Source of the DNA: Corynebacterium diphtheriae
Lineage (GTDB): Bacteria; Actinomycetota; Actinomycetes; Mycobacteriales; Mycobacteriaceae
Reading direction: 5' to 3'
Length of the DNA: 64,000 bases
NCBI RefSeq assembly: GCF_001457455.1
Contig: NZ_LN831026.1
Coordinates: 1,922,001 to 1,986,000, forward strand
In this document: one piece after another, positions 33,147-42,482 of the stretch
Layout of the letters: every line of letters starts with the position of its first letter
How positions within the stretch are numbered: the stretch's first letter is position 1
Made by a program: the position numbers and the translations under genes
Notes under the pieces: generated by a model
The model's database searches: none
Told to the model about the DNA's origin: nothing
What the model saw: only the letters and a program-made list of their open reading frames with translations

Positions 33147-34473
33147 TGATCAGCCTTTCTACAGGATAGGAATACTGCCTCTTACTTGAACGCGCAGCCA
33201 GCGCCGCCACCAAGGATACTGGCCCGATCCTGCCGGCATACATCAACACCACCAAAACCAACTGCGCAGCACTCGGTAACGAACCCGTAATACCCGTGCT
33301 CAAACCCACAGTGGCAAAAGCGCTGACCACCTCAAAAGAAAGATCTAAAACACCAAACTCAGGGGCCAAAACCAGCACCAAGCCAACAGCGACGCCCACC
33401 GTGAGCACCGCCAACATGGTCACCGCCAACGCTTGGCGCACAGTTCGGTTCGGAATGCGTCGTCCCCGAATCAGAATCTGATCATCACCACGGATCTCCG
33501 CAACCATCACTGCCAACAACACGCCAACAGTAGTGATCTTGATGCCACCTGCGGTACCACCAGAACCGCCACCAATAAACATCAACGAATCCGTGAGCAG
33601 CAAGCTCGTCGGATGCAACTGCGACATATCAATCGAATTAAACCCCGCCGTACGCGAGGTCACCGAATGGAAAAATGCAGCCAGCATCTTCGTTGGACCA
33701 TCAAACGGGGCAAGCACACCACGCCACTCCAACACCGCAATGCCCACGGTGCCAGCAGCGAGCAACACAATCGTGCCCGCAATAGTAAACAACGAAGTCA
33801 ACGACATCCGGCGAATCGCTTGGCCTTGACGGCGAAACGTTGCCCGCCGATGCAACTCCAACAGCATGGGAAAACCCAAACCACCTACGATCACCGCTGC
33901 CGAGATAGGCAAAATAATCCAACCATCGCCCACATACGGCATCAAATTATTAGACCTCAAACCAAAACCGGCATTGTTAAAGGCCGAAACCGCGTGGAAA
34001 ACCCCCTCCCACAGACTCGCCCACCAATCAAAACCCATAGCGTGAAAACGCAAGGTCAACGCCACAGCCACCGCAGATTCCACCACAAGAGTAAAACCAA
34101 TAGTGGCAATAAGTAGGCCAGTTACCTCCCCTAGTTCACGACCACGCCCCTCCGCCGCCGCGTTCAAGCGCCCCTTGACCCCGATACGCCCCACCAGCAC
34201 CCAGCCGGCGAACGTCGTTAAGGTCATAATGCCCAAACCACCCACTTGGATCAACGCCAAAATAACCAATTGACCAAAGTGGGACCAGTAGGTAGCAGTA
34301 TCCACCACCGTGAGCCCCGTCAGGCACACAGCCGACGTCGCAGTAAAAAGAGCCGTAACGACGTCAGCCTGGGCATGGCCTTCACGAGACACAGGCAACA
34401 ACAACAGCACAGTGCCTAACAGCACCAACGCTGCAAAACAACCGGCAACGAGCCGAGCAGGAGTCTTACGCAC
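33139..34473 (-). CDS. ktrB: KtrB, potassium-uptake membrane channel subunit
   Basis: TrkH/Ktr/HKT-type K+ (or Na+-coupled K+) transporter of 444 residues with four membrane-pore-membrane repeats. The selectivity-filter Gly of each repeat can be found: SAVCLTGLTV, SAFNNAGFGL, SRTAGFNSID and SAFATVGLSTG. A GGGSGGTAGGIK loop matches the intramembrane gating region. ATG 34473 is the natural start. It is the first gene of ktrBA; purD lies 83 bases upstream on the same strand. Confidence 0.93.
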   Translation of the reverse strand: MRKTPARLVAGCFAALVLLGTVLLLLPVSREGHAQADVVTALFTATSAVCLTGLTVVDTATYWSHFGQLVILALIQVGGLGIMTLTTFAGWVLVGRIGVKGRLNAAAEGRGRELGEVTGLLIATIGFTLVVESAVAVALTLRFHAMGFDWWASLWEGVFHAVSAFNNAGFGLRSNNLMPYVGDGWIILPISAAVIVGGLGFPMLLELHRRATFRRQGQAIRRMSLTSLFTIAGTIVLLAAGTVGIAVLEWRGVLAPFDGPTKMLAAFFHSVTSRTAGFNSIDMSQLHPTSLLLTDSLMFIGGGSGGTAGGIKITTVGVLLAVMVAEIRGDDQILIRGRRIPNRTVRQALAVTMLAVLTVGVAVGLVLVLAPEFGVLDLSFEVVSAFATVGLSTGITGSLPSAAQLVLVVLMYAGRIGPVSLVAALAARSSKRQYSYPVERLIIG

Positions 34474-34556
34474 GAGGCGACGATACTCCGCATATGCCCC
34501 AACTCACAACACTAGGGGCATTGTTAGGCCCTCCATGCAGCAAGCCGTATAAATGC

Positions 34557-35843
34557 TTAAATCGAAATACGACCCTCAACTGCCGGAAGCGCAATATCAG
34601 AGCGGAAATGCGAACCCTCCAGCTTGATCCCTTCCACCACGCGGTAGGCGTTGTCGCGGGCGTCGGCAAGCGTTGCCCCCGTACCCACCACGTTAAGCAC
34701 ACGGCCACCATTGGCCACCACGTTGCCCTGCTCATCACGTGCAGTACCAGCATGCAACACAGCCGTGGTACCCGAGGCATCAGCCACATCAGCACCCGTG
34801 ATCACGCCACCCTTACGCGGGATTTCTGGGTACCCCTCAGCAGCCAAAACAACAGTCAAAGCGTAGCCATCCTGCCACTCCAACGCTGGGGCCTGCGCCA
34901 ACGTACCCTCAGCCACCGACTGCAGCACCTGAGCCAACGGGGTACACAGCAACGCCAACACCGCCTGAGTTTCTGGATCACCAAAACGGCAGTTAAATTC
35001 CACCACAGAGGGGCCCTCAGCACCCCACGCCAAGCCTGCATACAACAAACCAGAATACGAGCAACCACGACGCACCATCTCACGAGCCACAGGCACACAG
35101 ACTTCGTCGACAATGCGCTGTACTCCATCTTCAGGAAGCCACGGCAACGGCGTATAAGCGCCCATACCACCCGTGTTCGGCCCCTCATCATTATCGTAAG
35201 CACGCTTGTGATCCTGCGCAGGGATCAAAGGAACGACAGTCTCGCCATCAACCAAGCAGAACAAGGACACCTCAGGGCCATCCAAGAAGCTCTCCAACAG
35301 CACCGGATTACCCGCAGCGAGCACCGCGTCGACATGCGCACGCGCAGCCTCACGATCATCAGTAACAACAACACCCTTGCCGCCAGCAAGGCCATCATCC
35401 TTGACCACATAATGCGGGCCAAAACGATCCAAAGCCGCATCGCGTTGCTCATCGCTTGCCTCAGGAAGAATCTGCTCCGCACGAGCCGTACGCACACCAG
35501 CTTTTTCCATCACATCTTTGGCAAAAGCCTTCGAGCCCTCGATGCGAGCAGCATCCTTATTCGGGCCGAACACCGCGAAACCGTTCTGACGAAGAACATC
35601 CGCCACACCTGCTACCAGCGGAATTTCAGGGCCGACCACAACTAAATCAGCCTGAACCTCCTGCGCGACCTGCAACATCTGTGCTGGGTCATCCACGGAA
35701 GTGGCATCAGCATGAACCGTTGCGATCTGCTCCATGCCTGCGTTGCCTGGGGCAACATGGATCTCAGAAACAGAGGAATCCTTGGACAAACCTAGTACGA
35801 GGGCGTGCTCACGGGCGCCCGAACCGATAACAAGAATGCGCAT
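34557..35843 (-). CDS. purD: Phosphoribosylamine-glycine ligase
   Basis: GAR synthetase, the second step of purine synthesis (PRA + glycine + ATP). The ATP-grasp fold is recognisable: [15 protein letters not shown] at the N-terminus, [15 protein letters not shown], and [12 protein letters not shown]. At 428 residues it is full length. ATG 35843 is clear and divergent from the HIT-family gene. It lies upstream of ktrBA on the same strand, with only 83 bases between. Confidence 0.97.
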   Translation of the reverse strand: MRILVIGSGAREHALVLGLSKDSSVSEIHVAPGNAGMEQIATVHADATSVDDPAQMLQVAQEVQADLVVVGPEIPLVAGVADVLRQNGFAVFGPNKDAARIEGSKAFAKDVMEKAGVRTARAEQILPEASDEQRDAALDRFGPHYVVKDDGLAGGKGVVVTDDREAARAHVDAVLAAGNPVLLESFLDGPEVSLFCLVDGETVVPLIPAQDHKRAYDNDEGPNTGGMGAYTPLPWLPEDGVQRIVDEVCVPVAREMVRRGCSYSGLLYAGLAWGAEGPSVVEFNCRFGDPETQAVLALLCTPLAQVLQSVAEGTLAQAPALEWQDGYALTVVLAAEGYPEIPRKGGVITGADVADASGTTAVLHAGTARDEQGNVVANGGRVLNVVGTGATLADARDNAYRVVEGIKLEGSHFRSDIALPAVEGRISI

Positions 35844-35921
35844 GGTCTGTAGATCCTACAGGGTCTACGCCCAGCATTCCTCCCCTGACAATAGTGCGCA
35901 CTACGCGGTACCGTAGACAGC

Positions 35922-36347
35922 ATGAGTAGCGTATTTACCAAAATCATCAACGGTGATCTTCCAGGCCGATTTGTTTACCGCGACGCACATATCGTTGCCT
36001 TCCTCACGATCGAGCCTCTCGCCTATGGTCACGTATTGGTCGTGCCTGTTAAAGAGGTAGACAAGTGGACGGATTTAGAGCCTGAGTTGTGGACCGAGCT
36101 CAATGCGGTTGCACTGAAGGTTGGCCAAGCTGTTGTTTCGGCTTTCGACGCTCCTCGCGCCGGCTACATCATCGCCGGATTTGACGTTCCTCATACGCAC
36201 ATTCATGTTTTCCCAGCGGGCAAGATGGGAGATTATGACTTCGCACGCGCCATGAGCATGGACGAAACCGATCCCGCAGCTATGGATGCGGCAGCTGAGA
36301 AGCTCCGTGAGGCCTTAGGCACCCGCGATGACGGAACTGTGAAGTAA
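35922..36347 (+). CDS. HIT-family nucleotide hydrolase/transferase
   Basis: A 141-residue histidine-triad protein. The HxHxH motif appears as HTHIHVFP, with the central His as nucleophile on phosphoramidate or dinucleotide substrates. The N-terminus (SSVFTKIINGDLPGRFVYRD) is typical of the Hint branch. The ATG at 35922 has no strong ribosome site. The following hydrolase gene starts 16 bases after its stop, so they are likely co-transcribed. Confidence 0.9.
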   Translation: MSSVFTKIINGDLPGRFVYRDAHIVAFLTIEPLAYGHVLVVPVKEVDKWTDLEPELWTELNAVALKVGQAVVSAFDAPRAGYIIAGFDVPHTHIHVFPAGKMGDYDFARAMSMDETDPAAMDAAAEKLREALGTRDDGTVK

Positions 36348-36363
36348 TAAGGAGTTTGTCTGC

Positions 36364-37029
36364 ATGGCATTGTTGAAATGGATACCAGCTCGGGGCACGT
36401 TGCCGTTGTCACCGAAGTGGGTAGCTACAACGCTTGCCGACGCCTCCTCTGATTCAGTCCCAGTCTTGTTCCTTCACGGAACGCTAGGTTCCCCCGGCAA
36501 TTTTGAGCGCCCAGCCCAGCGGCTGGCCCAGCTTGGGCGCCCATTTTTTGCCCCTGCTTATGGTGAGCACGGCACCGCCGATTTGGATCGTTCGACTGCC
36601 GAGCTATTGCGCTATGTGGATCACCTCCGCGATATGGGCATTAAGCAGGTCGATATTGTGGGACATTCGGCTGGCGGGCTTCAGGGGCTGCGCATTGCCC
36701 ATGCGCGCCCAGGTTTTGTGCGCAAACTCATCGGTTTGGGTGCGGCTTTTCGTGGGGTTCCTAGAACTGTGCGATTTAAACCTGTGGTCAAGTTGATTAC
36801 TGGGCAAGCAGTTATTCAATTGACGCAAGAAATCCCAGCTGAGCTGCCAGATGGTGTGGAACTCGTGTCGATTTATTCGACTGCCGACCACATCGTTCCT
36901 GTTGCTTCTAGTGCTCTTGGTGAACTTATTGAGATCACTGATATTCGCCACGAAGATTTACCACGGCAAGCCGATGTCATTATGGAGGCTCTCGGTTATC
37001 CTGCGGAAACCGACTCCCCTACCGACTAG
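36364..37029 (+). CDS. Alpha/beta-hydrolase (lipase-like)
   Basis: A 221-residue protein with the class-2 lipase pattern: an oxyanion region FLHGTLGSPGNF, the nucleophile elbow GHSAGG and a late Asp in YSTADHIVPV. A His near IRHEDLP could complete the triad. There is no signal peptide, although related actinobacterial enzymes are often secreted. The ATG follows TAAGGAG. The substrate is unknown. It is convergent with the phoS gene, 13 bases away. Confidence 0.75.
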   Translation: MALLKWIPARGTLPLSPKWVATTLADASSDSVPVLFLHGTLGSPGNFERPAQRLAQLGRPFFAPAYGEHGTADLDRSTAELLRYVDHLRDMGIKQVDIVGHSAGGLQGLRIAHARPGFVRKLIGLGAAFRGVPRTVRFKPVVKLITGQAVIQLTQEIPAELPDGVELVSIYSTADHIVPVASSALGELIEITDIRHEDLPRQADVIMEALGYPAETDSPTD

Positions 37030-37042
37030 TACCTCGGGTGCT

Positions 37043-38602
37043 TTAGCGGTTTTTAGTCTCTTTCGGTGCAGTTTTGGGTAGTTCCACGATGAATGTGGTG
37101 CCATGGCCTTGTTCAGATTCCACTGATACTTCACCACCGTGGGATTCCACAAGGGATTTCACGATGGCGAGCCCTAGACCACTTCCGCCTGTGCTGCGGG
37201 CGCGCGAACTGTCTGCCCTGTAGAAGCGTTCGAAGATGTGCGAGGCATCTTCTTCGCTGAGGCCTATGCCGTCATCGATCACTTTGACAACAAAATTGGA
37301 TCCCGCGTCGGCTAGTTTGATGGTAACGCGTGCCGAGTCTCCGCCGTGCTTCAAGGCATTTGCAACCAAGTTGGTCAGAACTTGGTGCAGGCGGGCTGCG
37401 TCTCCTTCCACAACGGGCACATCCGCGCATTCGGAGCGAACATCGATGTCGCGATCGGGATAAGCTCCCCGAAGTGAAGACGAAACGTTCAGTGCTAGAT
37501 CAAGAAGATCAACAGGCTTGGAATCATGGCGTGCCCCCTCTGCACGCGTGAGAGCTAAGAGGTCTTCTACCAGCAAACTCATTCGCTTAGCCTCGTCTTC
37601 GATCTTTTCAATCACGAGGTCTGCGTCCGTTGTAGCACCCGAGCGATACAGCTCTGCATAGCCTTTGACCGAGGTCAGTGGGGTTCGCAACTCATGTGAG
37701 GCATCGCCAACAAAACGACGCATTTGGGCCTCTTTATCCCGCAGCTCCACAATGGATCCCTGCAGCTGAGAGATCATACTGTTCAGCGCGCTCGACAACG
37801 CTCCCACTTCAGTATTTGCCGTAGTGTTGGGCACTCGGCGGTCCAAATCACCCGCGGCAATCGCTTTGGCGGTCATCTCGACTTCACGTAATGGCCGCAG
37901 CGCACGTTGGATCAGCACATAGGCCAATAACGCCATGAGCAAAAGCACTGCTAGAACAATGATGACCTGGCCTAATGCGAGGCGTTTTAAGACATTTACT
38001 TCTTGAGTAATATCCTTGGCCACTACAATGGTTACACCAGCACGGCGCTCCGCGATGACCCGCCATTCCACGTTTGCAGCGCTTTCCTCCGAGGAATCAA
38101 CGGTTTGCGCCCCTTTGCCGATAACGACGCGACCCAGGTCAGGGCTCGTTTTTCCCTCGTTATAGATGCTCGTTGTCCCATTAGGGTAGATCTTCACCAC
38201 ATAGAATTCTGTCGGTGGGCGAACCAGCGCACCATTAAGCTGCGTTTCAAACAAGGAGTCTTGAGCGGCCCAGCCGTTGAGTCCGCTTTCAAGTTCCATA
38301 TCAATGCGAGAATAGGACAACTGCTGCATCGTTCGATTAACTGCAAAAGAGCTTCCGATCAGCCCAATTGCAGAGACAACAAGAACAATCGCCATCAAAC
38401 CGGAGCGCAGGGGAATCCCGCTCAAACGTAGATGTTTGATAGCCGAAATTCGTGGAGAACGCACGACTGTGCTGATCCAGGAGGGCTTGTGGTCTTCCTG
38501 TTTTTTCTTGGCAAAATTCGGGTACCGGTGATCTCCAACAGATGAACATTGCGTTTCATCTATTGGTTCCGAAACAACCGCTCTGGCGTAAGGATTGTTC
38601 AT
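37043..38602 (-). CDS. phoS: Sensor histidine kinase, PhoS/PhoR type
   Basis: Membrane sensor of 519 residues. A cytoplasmic tail precedes TM1 (about 65-90), an extracytoplasmic domain, TM2 (about 210-235), HAMP (RALRPLREVEMTAKAIAAGDLDRRVP), HisKA with the phosphorylated His in FVGDASHELRTPL (about 303), then the N box (LTNLVANALKHGG), G1 (VIDDGIGLS) and G2 (GGSGLGLAIVKSL). All catalytic motifs are intact. It follows the regulator gene by 35 bases. Position beyond purD and the HIT gene matches the phosphate-starvation PhoRS system of C. glutamicum; the naming as phoS rests on that synteny. Confidence 0.82.
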   Translation of the reverse strand: MNNPYARAVVSEPIDETQCSSVGDHRYPNFAKKKQEDHKPSWISTVVRSPRISAIKHLRLSGIPLRSGLMAIVLVVSAIGLIGSSFAVNRTMQQLSYSRIDMELESGLNGWAAQDSLFETQLNGALVRPPTEFYVVKIYPNGTTSIYNEGKTSPDLGRVVIGKGAQTVDSSEESAANVEWRVIAERRAGVTIVVAKDITQEVNVLKRLALGQVIIVLAVLLLMALLAYVLIQRALRPLREVEMTAKAIAAGDLDRRVPNTTANTEVGALSSALNSMISQLQGSIVELRDKEAQMRRFVGDASHELRTPLTSVKGYAELYRSGATTDADLVIEKIEDEAKRMSLLVEDLLALTRAEGARHDSKPVDLLDLALNVSSSLRGAYPDRDIDVRSECADVPVVEGDAARLHQVLTNLVANALKHGGDSARVTIKLADAGSNFVVKVIDDGIGLSEEDASHIFERFYRADSSRARSTGGSGLGLAIVKSLVESHGGEVSVESEQGHGTTFIVELPKTAPKETKNR

Positions 38603-38637
38603 GCTTGTCTAGATTTCCTATCGACGAATCCTTGCTT

Positions 38638-39348
38638 CTACGACCGAGGTTTACGTAGCACGTAGCCGACACCACGAACCGTTTGAATCAACGCTGGTTC
38701 TTGAGTATCAACTTTGCGACGCAAATAGGAAATATAAGATTCCACAACGTTGCCATCGCCGCCGAAGTCGTAATGCCAAACATTGTTCAAAATCTTCGAC
38801 TTCGACAGCACCACTTCTGCATTGAGCATTAAATAGCGCAGTAGGTTAAATTCCGTTGGCGATAGCTCGACAACCTGCCCAGCTTTAGTGACCTCGTGAG
38901 TATCATCATTCAAGGTCAAATCGGCATAAACCAAGGTCGCAGAATCATCCACGTCATCATGACGCAGTCCTCGACGCAGAATCACACGCAGGCGGGTAAT
39001 TACCTCTTCAAGCGAGAATGGTTTAGTCACATAATCATCCGCACCAATAGTAAGACCATGAATTCGATGTTCTACCGCATCTTTTGCCGTCAGGTAGAGC
39101 ACTGGTCCCTCAAAGCCGTCAGCACGCAACTTGGGCAGCAATTCATAACCATCCATGCCCGGCATCATCACGTCCAAGATAAAAGCATCGGGTTGAAAAG
39201 AACGGGCCTTTTCTAAAGCTTCAATCCCTGATTGGGCGGTTTCTACCTCAAAGCCTTGGAATTTCAGGCTTACTTTTAACAGCTCGACGATGTTTGGCTC
39301 ATCATCGACCACCAGAACCCGAGTTGCATATTCATTCATGGTTTCCAT
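38638..39348 (-). CDS. phoR: OmpR-family response regulator, PhoR/PhoP type
   Basis: DNA-binding response regulator of 236 residues. The receiver domain has the acidic pair VVDDEP, phospho-acceptor Asp59 in FILDVMMPG, Thr in LTAKD and Lys in YVTKPFS. A winged-helix domain follows (VELSPTEFNLLRYLMLNAEVVLSKSKIL...VESYISYLRRKVD). It closely resembles M. tuberculosis PhoP along its length, and by synteny corresponds to PhoR of C. glutamicum. Two starts (39348, 39339) are possible. It is the first gene of the two-component operon; about 540 bases of non-coding DNA lie upstream. Confidence 0.85.
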   Translation of the reverse strand: METMNEYATRVLVVDDEPNIVELLKVSLKFQGFEVETAQSGIEALEKARSFQPDAFILDVMMPGMDGYELLPKLRADGFEGPVLYLTAKDAVEHRIHGLTIGADDYVTKPFSLEEVITRLRVILRRGLRHDDVDDSATLVYADLTLNDDTHEVTKAGQVVELSPTEFNLLRYLMLNAEVVLSKSKILNNVWHYDFGGDGNVVESYISYLRRKVDTQEPALIQTVRGVGYVLRKPRS

Positions 39349-39886
39349 TTTTACCCTGCCTACCTCAGCATTTTGAACTTTTTATTATGTGAATCGTTAT
39401 TGGCTCTCAGTACAACTGATTGAACTGGCTAGTTTCTGCTGCACACCTGTCAACGAACTGTGAATACTCAGCACCCATCTGCGCCCCCTAATTAACACTC
39501 CCCCGAAGTAGACAACCGCAATCGGGAGTAGACCGCGCCAAGTCAGCGCTTAATTTAGAAAAGTTTACAAAACTCTCAACAGAGAAGTTCAACTACGGTA
39601 GTCTGTGATTTAGGTCACTTTTTATTTAAGGCGCTCACCTCCGGACCTCCCTTTATATTGAGAATGGAACCCTCGTGCAGATTGTTGAGCACAACTCTGA
39701 CACGGCTTTCTCGGTCACTGGAGATCCGCAGATCGATTGGGGATGGGAGAAACGCAAGCAACCGGAGTAACAGGGGGTACGACGCAATTCGAGCACACTG
39801 TAACGGAAAGTGTCTTGGGATCGTTGTGAGCACAAACGTACTAAGCCACAATGGCGGTATCTCAACATTTGAGTACAGTTGCACAT
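39349..39886. other. Long intergenic region between phoR and the PspC gene
   Basis: About 540 AT-rich bases containing promoters of two divergent transcripts. The frame 39675-39770 reads VQIVEHNSDTAF...DWGWEKRKQ and ends with TAA; it looks protein-like but has no ribosome site and could be a gene relic. No repeat, RNA gene or strong hairpin was recognised. Confidence 0.35.
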
Positions 39887-40075
39887 ATGTTCCCGCAAAA
39901 TAAATGGCACCGATCTCAAAAAAATAAATGCATAGCAGGGGTCTGTGCCGGGATAGCTGAAGTATATGAAACCTCTGCAAATACCGTCAGGATTATTTAC
40001 GTAATCGCTACGCTCTGCGGAGTTCCCCTGGTTGCCGTCTACCTATTGCAATGGCTCATCTACCCAAAGCGATAA
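39887..40075 (+). CDS. PspC-domain small membrane protein
   Basis: A 62-residue protein with a PspC domain: KNKCIAGVCAGIAEVYETSANTVRIIYVIATLCGVPLVAVYLLQWLIYP, with one long hydrophobic segment. PspC domains occur in envelope-stress membrane proteins; this single-domain form cannot be assigned further. ATG 39887 is chosen because the domain begins soon after; ATG 39851 would add 12 residues. No ribosome site is visible, so the mRNA may be leaderless. The 245 bases after it (40076-40320) hold only the promoter of the MFS gene. Confidence 0.75.
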   Translation: MFPQNKWHRSQKNKCIAGVCAGIAEVYETSANTVRIIYVIATLCGVPLVAVYLLQWLIYPKR

Positions 40076-40293
40076 GTTGCAGCTAAAGATATGGAAACCC
40101 ACTTTCGTTACTATCGTTTCCGCTTCTTCTTGTGCTTGTGCCGAGAGCCACTAAAAAGCCTACACCCGACCTCTTGTTGGCGCGTGAACAAACGGCTCAT
40201 CCCGTTACCTTGTGGGTGTCCCCCAGCTGACCAGCGCCACCGAAGAAAAACATCGCCCTTGTAGCTTTGCCAAACACCCTAGCATTGAAACTG

Positions 40294-40309
40294 TAACGAA
40301 CGTTCGGTA
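40294..40309. promoter_or_regulatory. Likely TetR-family operator upstream of the MFS gene
   Basis: TAaCGAACGTTCGgTA, a 10-bp perfect palindrome (CGAACGTTCG) within a near-perfect 16-bp one, centred about 20 bases before the MFS ATG. It resembles the CgmR operator described for C. glutamicum (which contains a CGACCGTTCGGTA-like half). The TetR gene downstream is the likely binder. Confidence 0.65.
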
Positions 40310-40320
40310 TTGTTTCAAGC

Positions 40321-41820
40321 ATGACTTCGCACAGCACCCCCACAGGAGAAAAGTCTGCAGGACTTAAGTCCCACGACCAGCGGTGGATTTTTCTTGGAAT
40401 CATCTCACTTGGTCTGTTCGTCGTCGGCGCAGATAACTCGGTGCTTTATACGGCTCTGCCCGCGCTCCATGTACATCTTCATACTTCGGAGCTCGAAGGC
40501 CTGTGGATCATCAATGCTTACTCGCTGGTGCTCGCAGGACTTCTACTTGGAACTGGCACTCTTGGTGACAAAATTGGTCATCGCCGCATGTTCGAAATCG
40601 GACTTTCAGTATTTGCAGGTGCTTCGATCCTGGCAGCTGTATCGCCCAACGCTGCAACGCTGATCACAGCTCGCGCACTACTAGGGATAGGCGCATCAAA
40701 GATGATGCCCGCCTCACTAGCACTACTGAGAATTACTTTTACCGATATTCGTGAACGCAACACTGCCATTGGCATTTGGGGAGCAGTTGCAACACTCGGT
40801 GCCGCTTTAGGGCCAGTTCTTGGCGGATTTCTCTTAGAGCATTACTACTGGGGATCGATCTTTCTCATCAACGTTCCGGTCGTCATCATCGCACTGGTAG
40901 GTACGTACTTCATGGCACCGAAAAACCGGCCTAATCCACAGCGAAGCTGGGATTTCCTTTCCTCAATGTTCGCAATGTTTTTCATGGTGGGACTTGTGCT
41001 CCTCATCAAAGAATGTGCTCACACGCCAATATCTTTCGCCATGCTCGCATTGGGGTTTGCTTTGATGGCTGTAGGTGCCGCTCTCTTTTGGTGGCGCCAC
41101 TTACACCTCGACGAGCCGCTACTTCGGTTCGGAGTTTTCCGAAATTCCCTCTTCAGTGCGGGAGTATTGGCAGCAACCTGTGCGATGTTAATTCTGTCTG
41201 GCACCGAGCTTCTTACCACCCAACGTTTCCAGCTGGCAGAAGGTTTTACGCCACTTCAAGCAGGTCTACTTTCTGCAGCTACTGCGCTTGCAGCTTTCCC
41301 CAGTTCCATTGGCGGTGGCGCAATCCTGCACAAGGTGGGATTCCGTCCCCTTATTAGCGGCGGATTCTTGGTCATGTGTACGGGAGGTGCCCTCACAGCG
41401 TTTTCGGTTCCCCACAATACTTTCCCTCTCTTGATCACTGGTTTATTGCTGTGCGGTTTCGGAGCCGGCATGGTGATGTCAGTGTCATCCACGGCTGTGA
41501 TCGGATCAGCACCATCTCGTGATTCTGGAATGGCCTCTGCAATGGAAGCAGTAAGTTACGAATTTGGTTCCCTCATTTCTGTGGCTCTGTTCGGTTCGCT
41601 TTTCAGCTTCTTCTACAGCGTTAACGCTCCAGAAGAAATAGCCGCTTCCTTTGATCAAGGACTCCATCATCCAGAGCTTCATATCAATGCCCGCCTTTTA
41701 ATGAACGAGTCCTATGCCACCGTGATCTGGATAGCAGCCGCGATTGGGCTCGCCTGCGCCTTAGCTACTGCATGGCTACTTCGCAACAACCCTAAGGAAA
41801 CTGAATATGCGCACGAATAA
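40321..41820 (+). CDS. MFS multidrug efflux transporter, DHA2 type (CgmA-like)
   Basis: A 499-residue proton-drug antiporter with about 14 hydrophobic helices. Features are an acidic residue in helix 1 (VVGADNSVLYTALPAL), the loop-2 motif GTLGDKIGHRRMFEIG and motif C in helix 5 (GAALGPVLGGFLLE). It is closest in style to QacA/SmvA proteins that export cationic drugs. The TetR gene overlaps its 3' end by 14 bases, and an operator-like palindrome precedes it. The pair matches cgmA-cgmR of C. glutamicum; substrate range is inferred. Confidence 0.85.
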   Translation: MTSHSTPTGEKSAGLKSHDQRWIFLGIISLGLFVVGADNSVLYTALPALHVHLHTSELEGLWIINAYSLVLAGLLLGTGTLGDKIGHRRMFEIGLSVFAGASILAAVSPNAATLITARALLGIGASKMMPASLALLRITFTDIRERNTAIGIWGAVATLGAALGPVLGGFLLEHYYWGSIFLINVPVVIIALVGTYFMAPKNRPNPQRSWDFLSSMFAMFFMVGLVLLIKECAHTPISFAMLALGFALMAVGAALFWWRHLHLDEPLLRFGVFRNSLFSAGVLAATCAMLILSGTELLTTQRFQLAEGFTPLQAGLLSAATALAAFPSSIGGGAILHKVGFRPLISGGFLVMCTGGALTAFSVPHNTFPLLITGLLLCGFGAGMVMSVSSTAVIGSAPSRDSGMASAMEAVSYEFGSLISVALFGSLFSFFYSVNAPEEIAASFDQGLHHPELHINARLLMNESYATVIWIAAAIGLACALATAWLLRNNPKETEYAHE

Positions 41821-42427
41821 GAAACAACAATTACTGGCAACCGCTATGGATATTGTGGAATCCGATGGGTTACAAGGACTCACCTATGATTCCCTGAGTA
41901 CGGCTACTGGTACCTCAAAATCCGGATTGATCTATCATTTCCCGTCCCGGCGCGCACTAGAAGTCGAGCTCAACAAATACTCTGCTAGCTTGTGGACCCA
42001 AGCGTTGGAGGACATTGCCGGCGCTCCCCCACAACAACTGGATTTACCGTTGCGTTTAAAAGCGATTGTGATCAATCAATCGACGTCAGCCCGACGCGCT
42101 GATTTATTTCTTACACTGCAGTCTCTCCCAGATCCAGAGATTCGACGCATTTGGACAGATGCGTGGCAGCCTTGGTCAGAGGGTATTGCAGAAAATTCCG
42201 CAGCATTATTCATTCTCACGCTTGCCGACGGCCTCTGGACGAGCGATCACGTAAATCCCACCCCGTTGAGTGCCACGGAACGACAGCTCATTGTGGAACA
42301 AGCATGTGCATTTATCGATTCCGTGCAATGGGACAGCGGTCGATTACCGGCACATGTCGATATTGTTTTCCCCTCATACTCGTTCCGCAGCACTTCAGAT
42401 TCTCTTTCTCCTTCAGGGCTTGAGTAG
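41807..42427 (+). CDS. TetR-family repressor (CgmR-like)
   Basis: A 206-residue regulator. The N-terminal HTH (LLATAMDIVESDGLQGLTYDSLSTATGTSKSGLIYHFPSRRAL) is very close to that of CgmR of C. glutamicum, including SKSGLIYHFPSR. The ligand-binding half is more divergent and longer. It is expected to repress its operon with the MFS gene through the palindrome at 40294-40309 and to be released by cationic drugs. ATG 41807 lies within the end of the transporter gene, so the two are translationally coupled. Confidence 0.88.
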   Translation: MRTNKKQQLLATAMDIVESDGLQGLTYDSLSTATGTSKSGLIYHFPSRRALEVELNKYSASLWTQALEDIAGAPPQQLDLPLRLKAIVINQSTSARRADLFLTLQSLPDPEIRRIWTDAWQPWSEGIAENSAALFILTLADGLWTSDHVNPTPLSATERQLIVEQACAFIDSVQWDSGRLPAHVDIVFPSYSFRSTSDSLSPSGLE

Positions 42428-42482
42428 AAGATTGCTAAGGTAATCGAGTCTGCAACTGGTTACACATTCAAGGAGACCCCTC

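Noticed and set aside
33433..34116. 227-residue plus-strand frame
   Set aside because: Antisense to ktrB with His/Gln/Arg/Thr-rich shadow composition.
39605..39625. DtxR iron box (TTAGGTCAC...)
   Set aside because: Only one half resembles the consensus; the other half is absent.
39675..39770. 31-codon frame VQIVEHNSDTAF...
   Set aside because: Protein-like composition but no start signal and no family; kept only as a possible relic.
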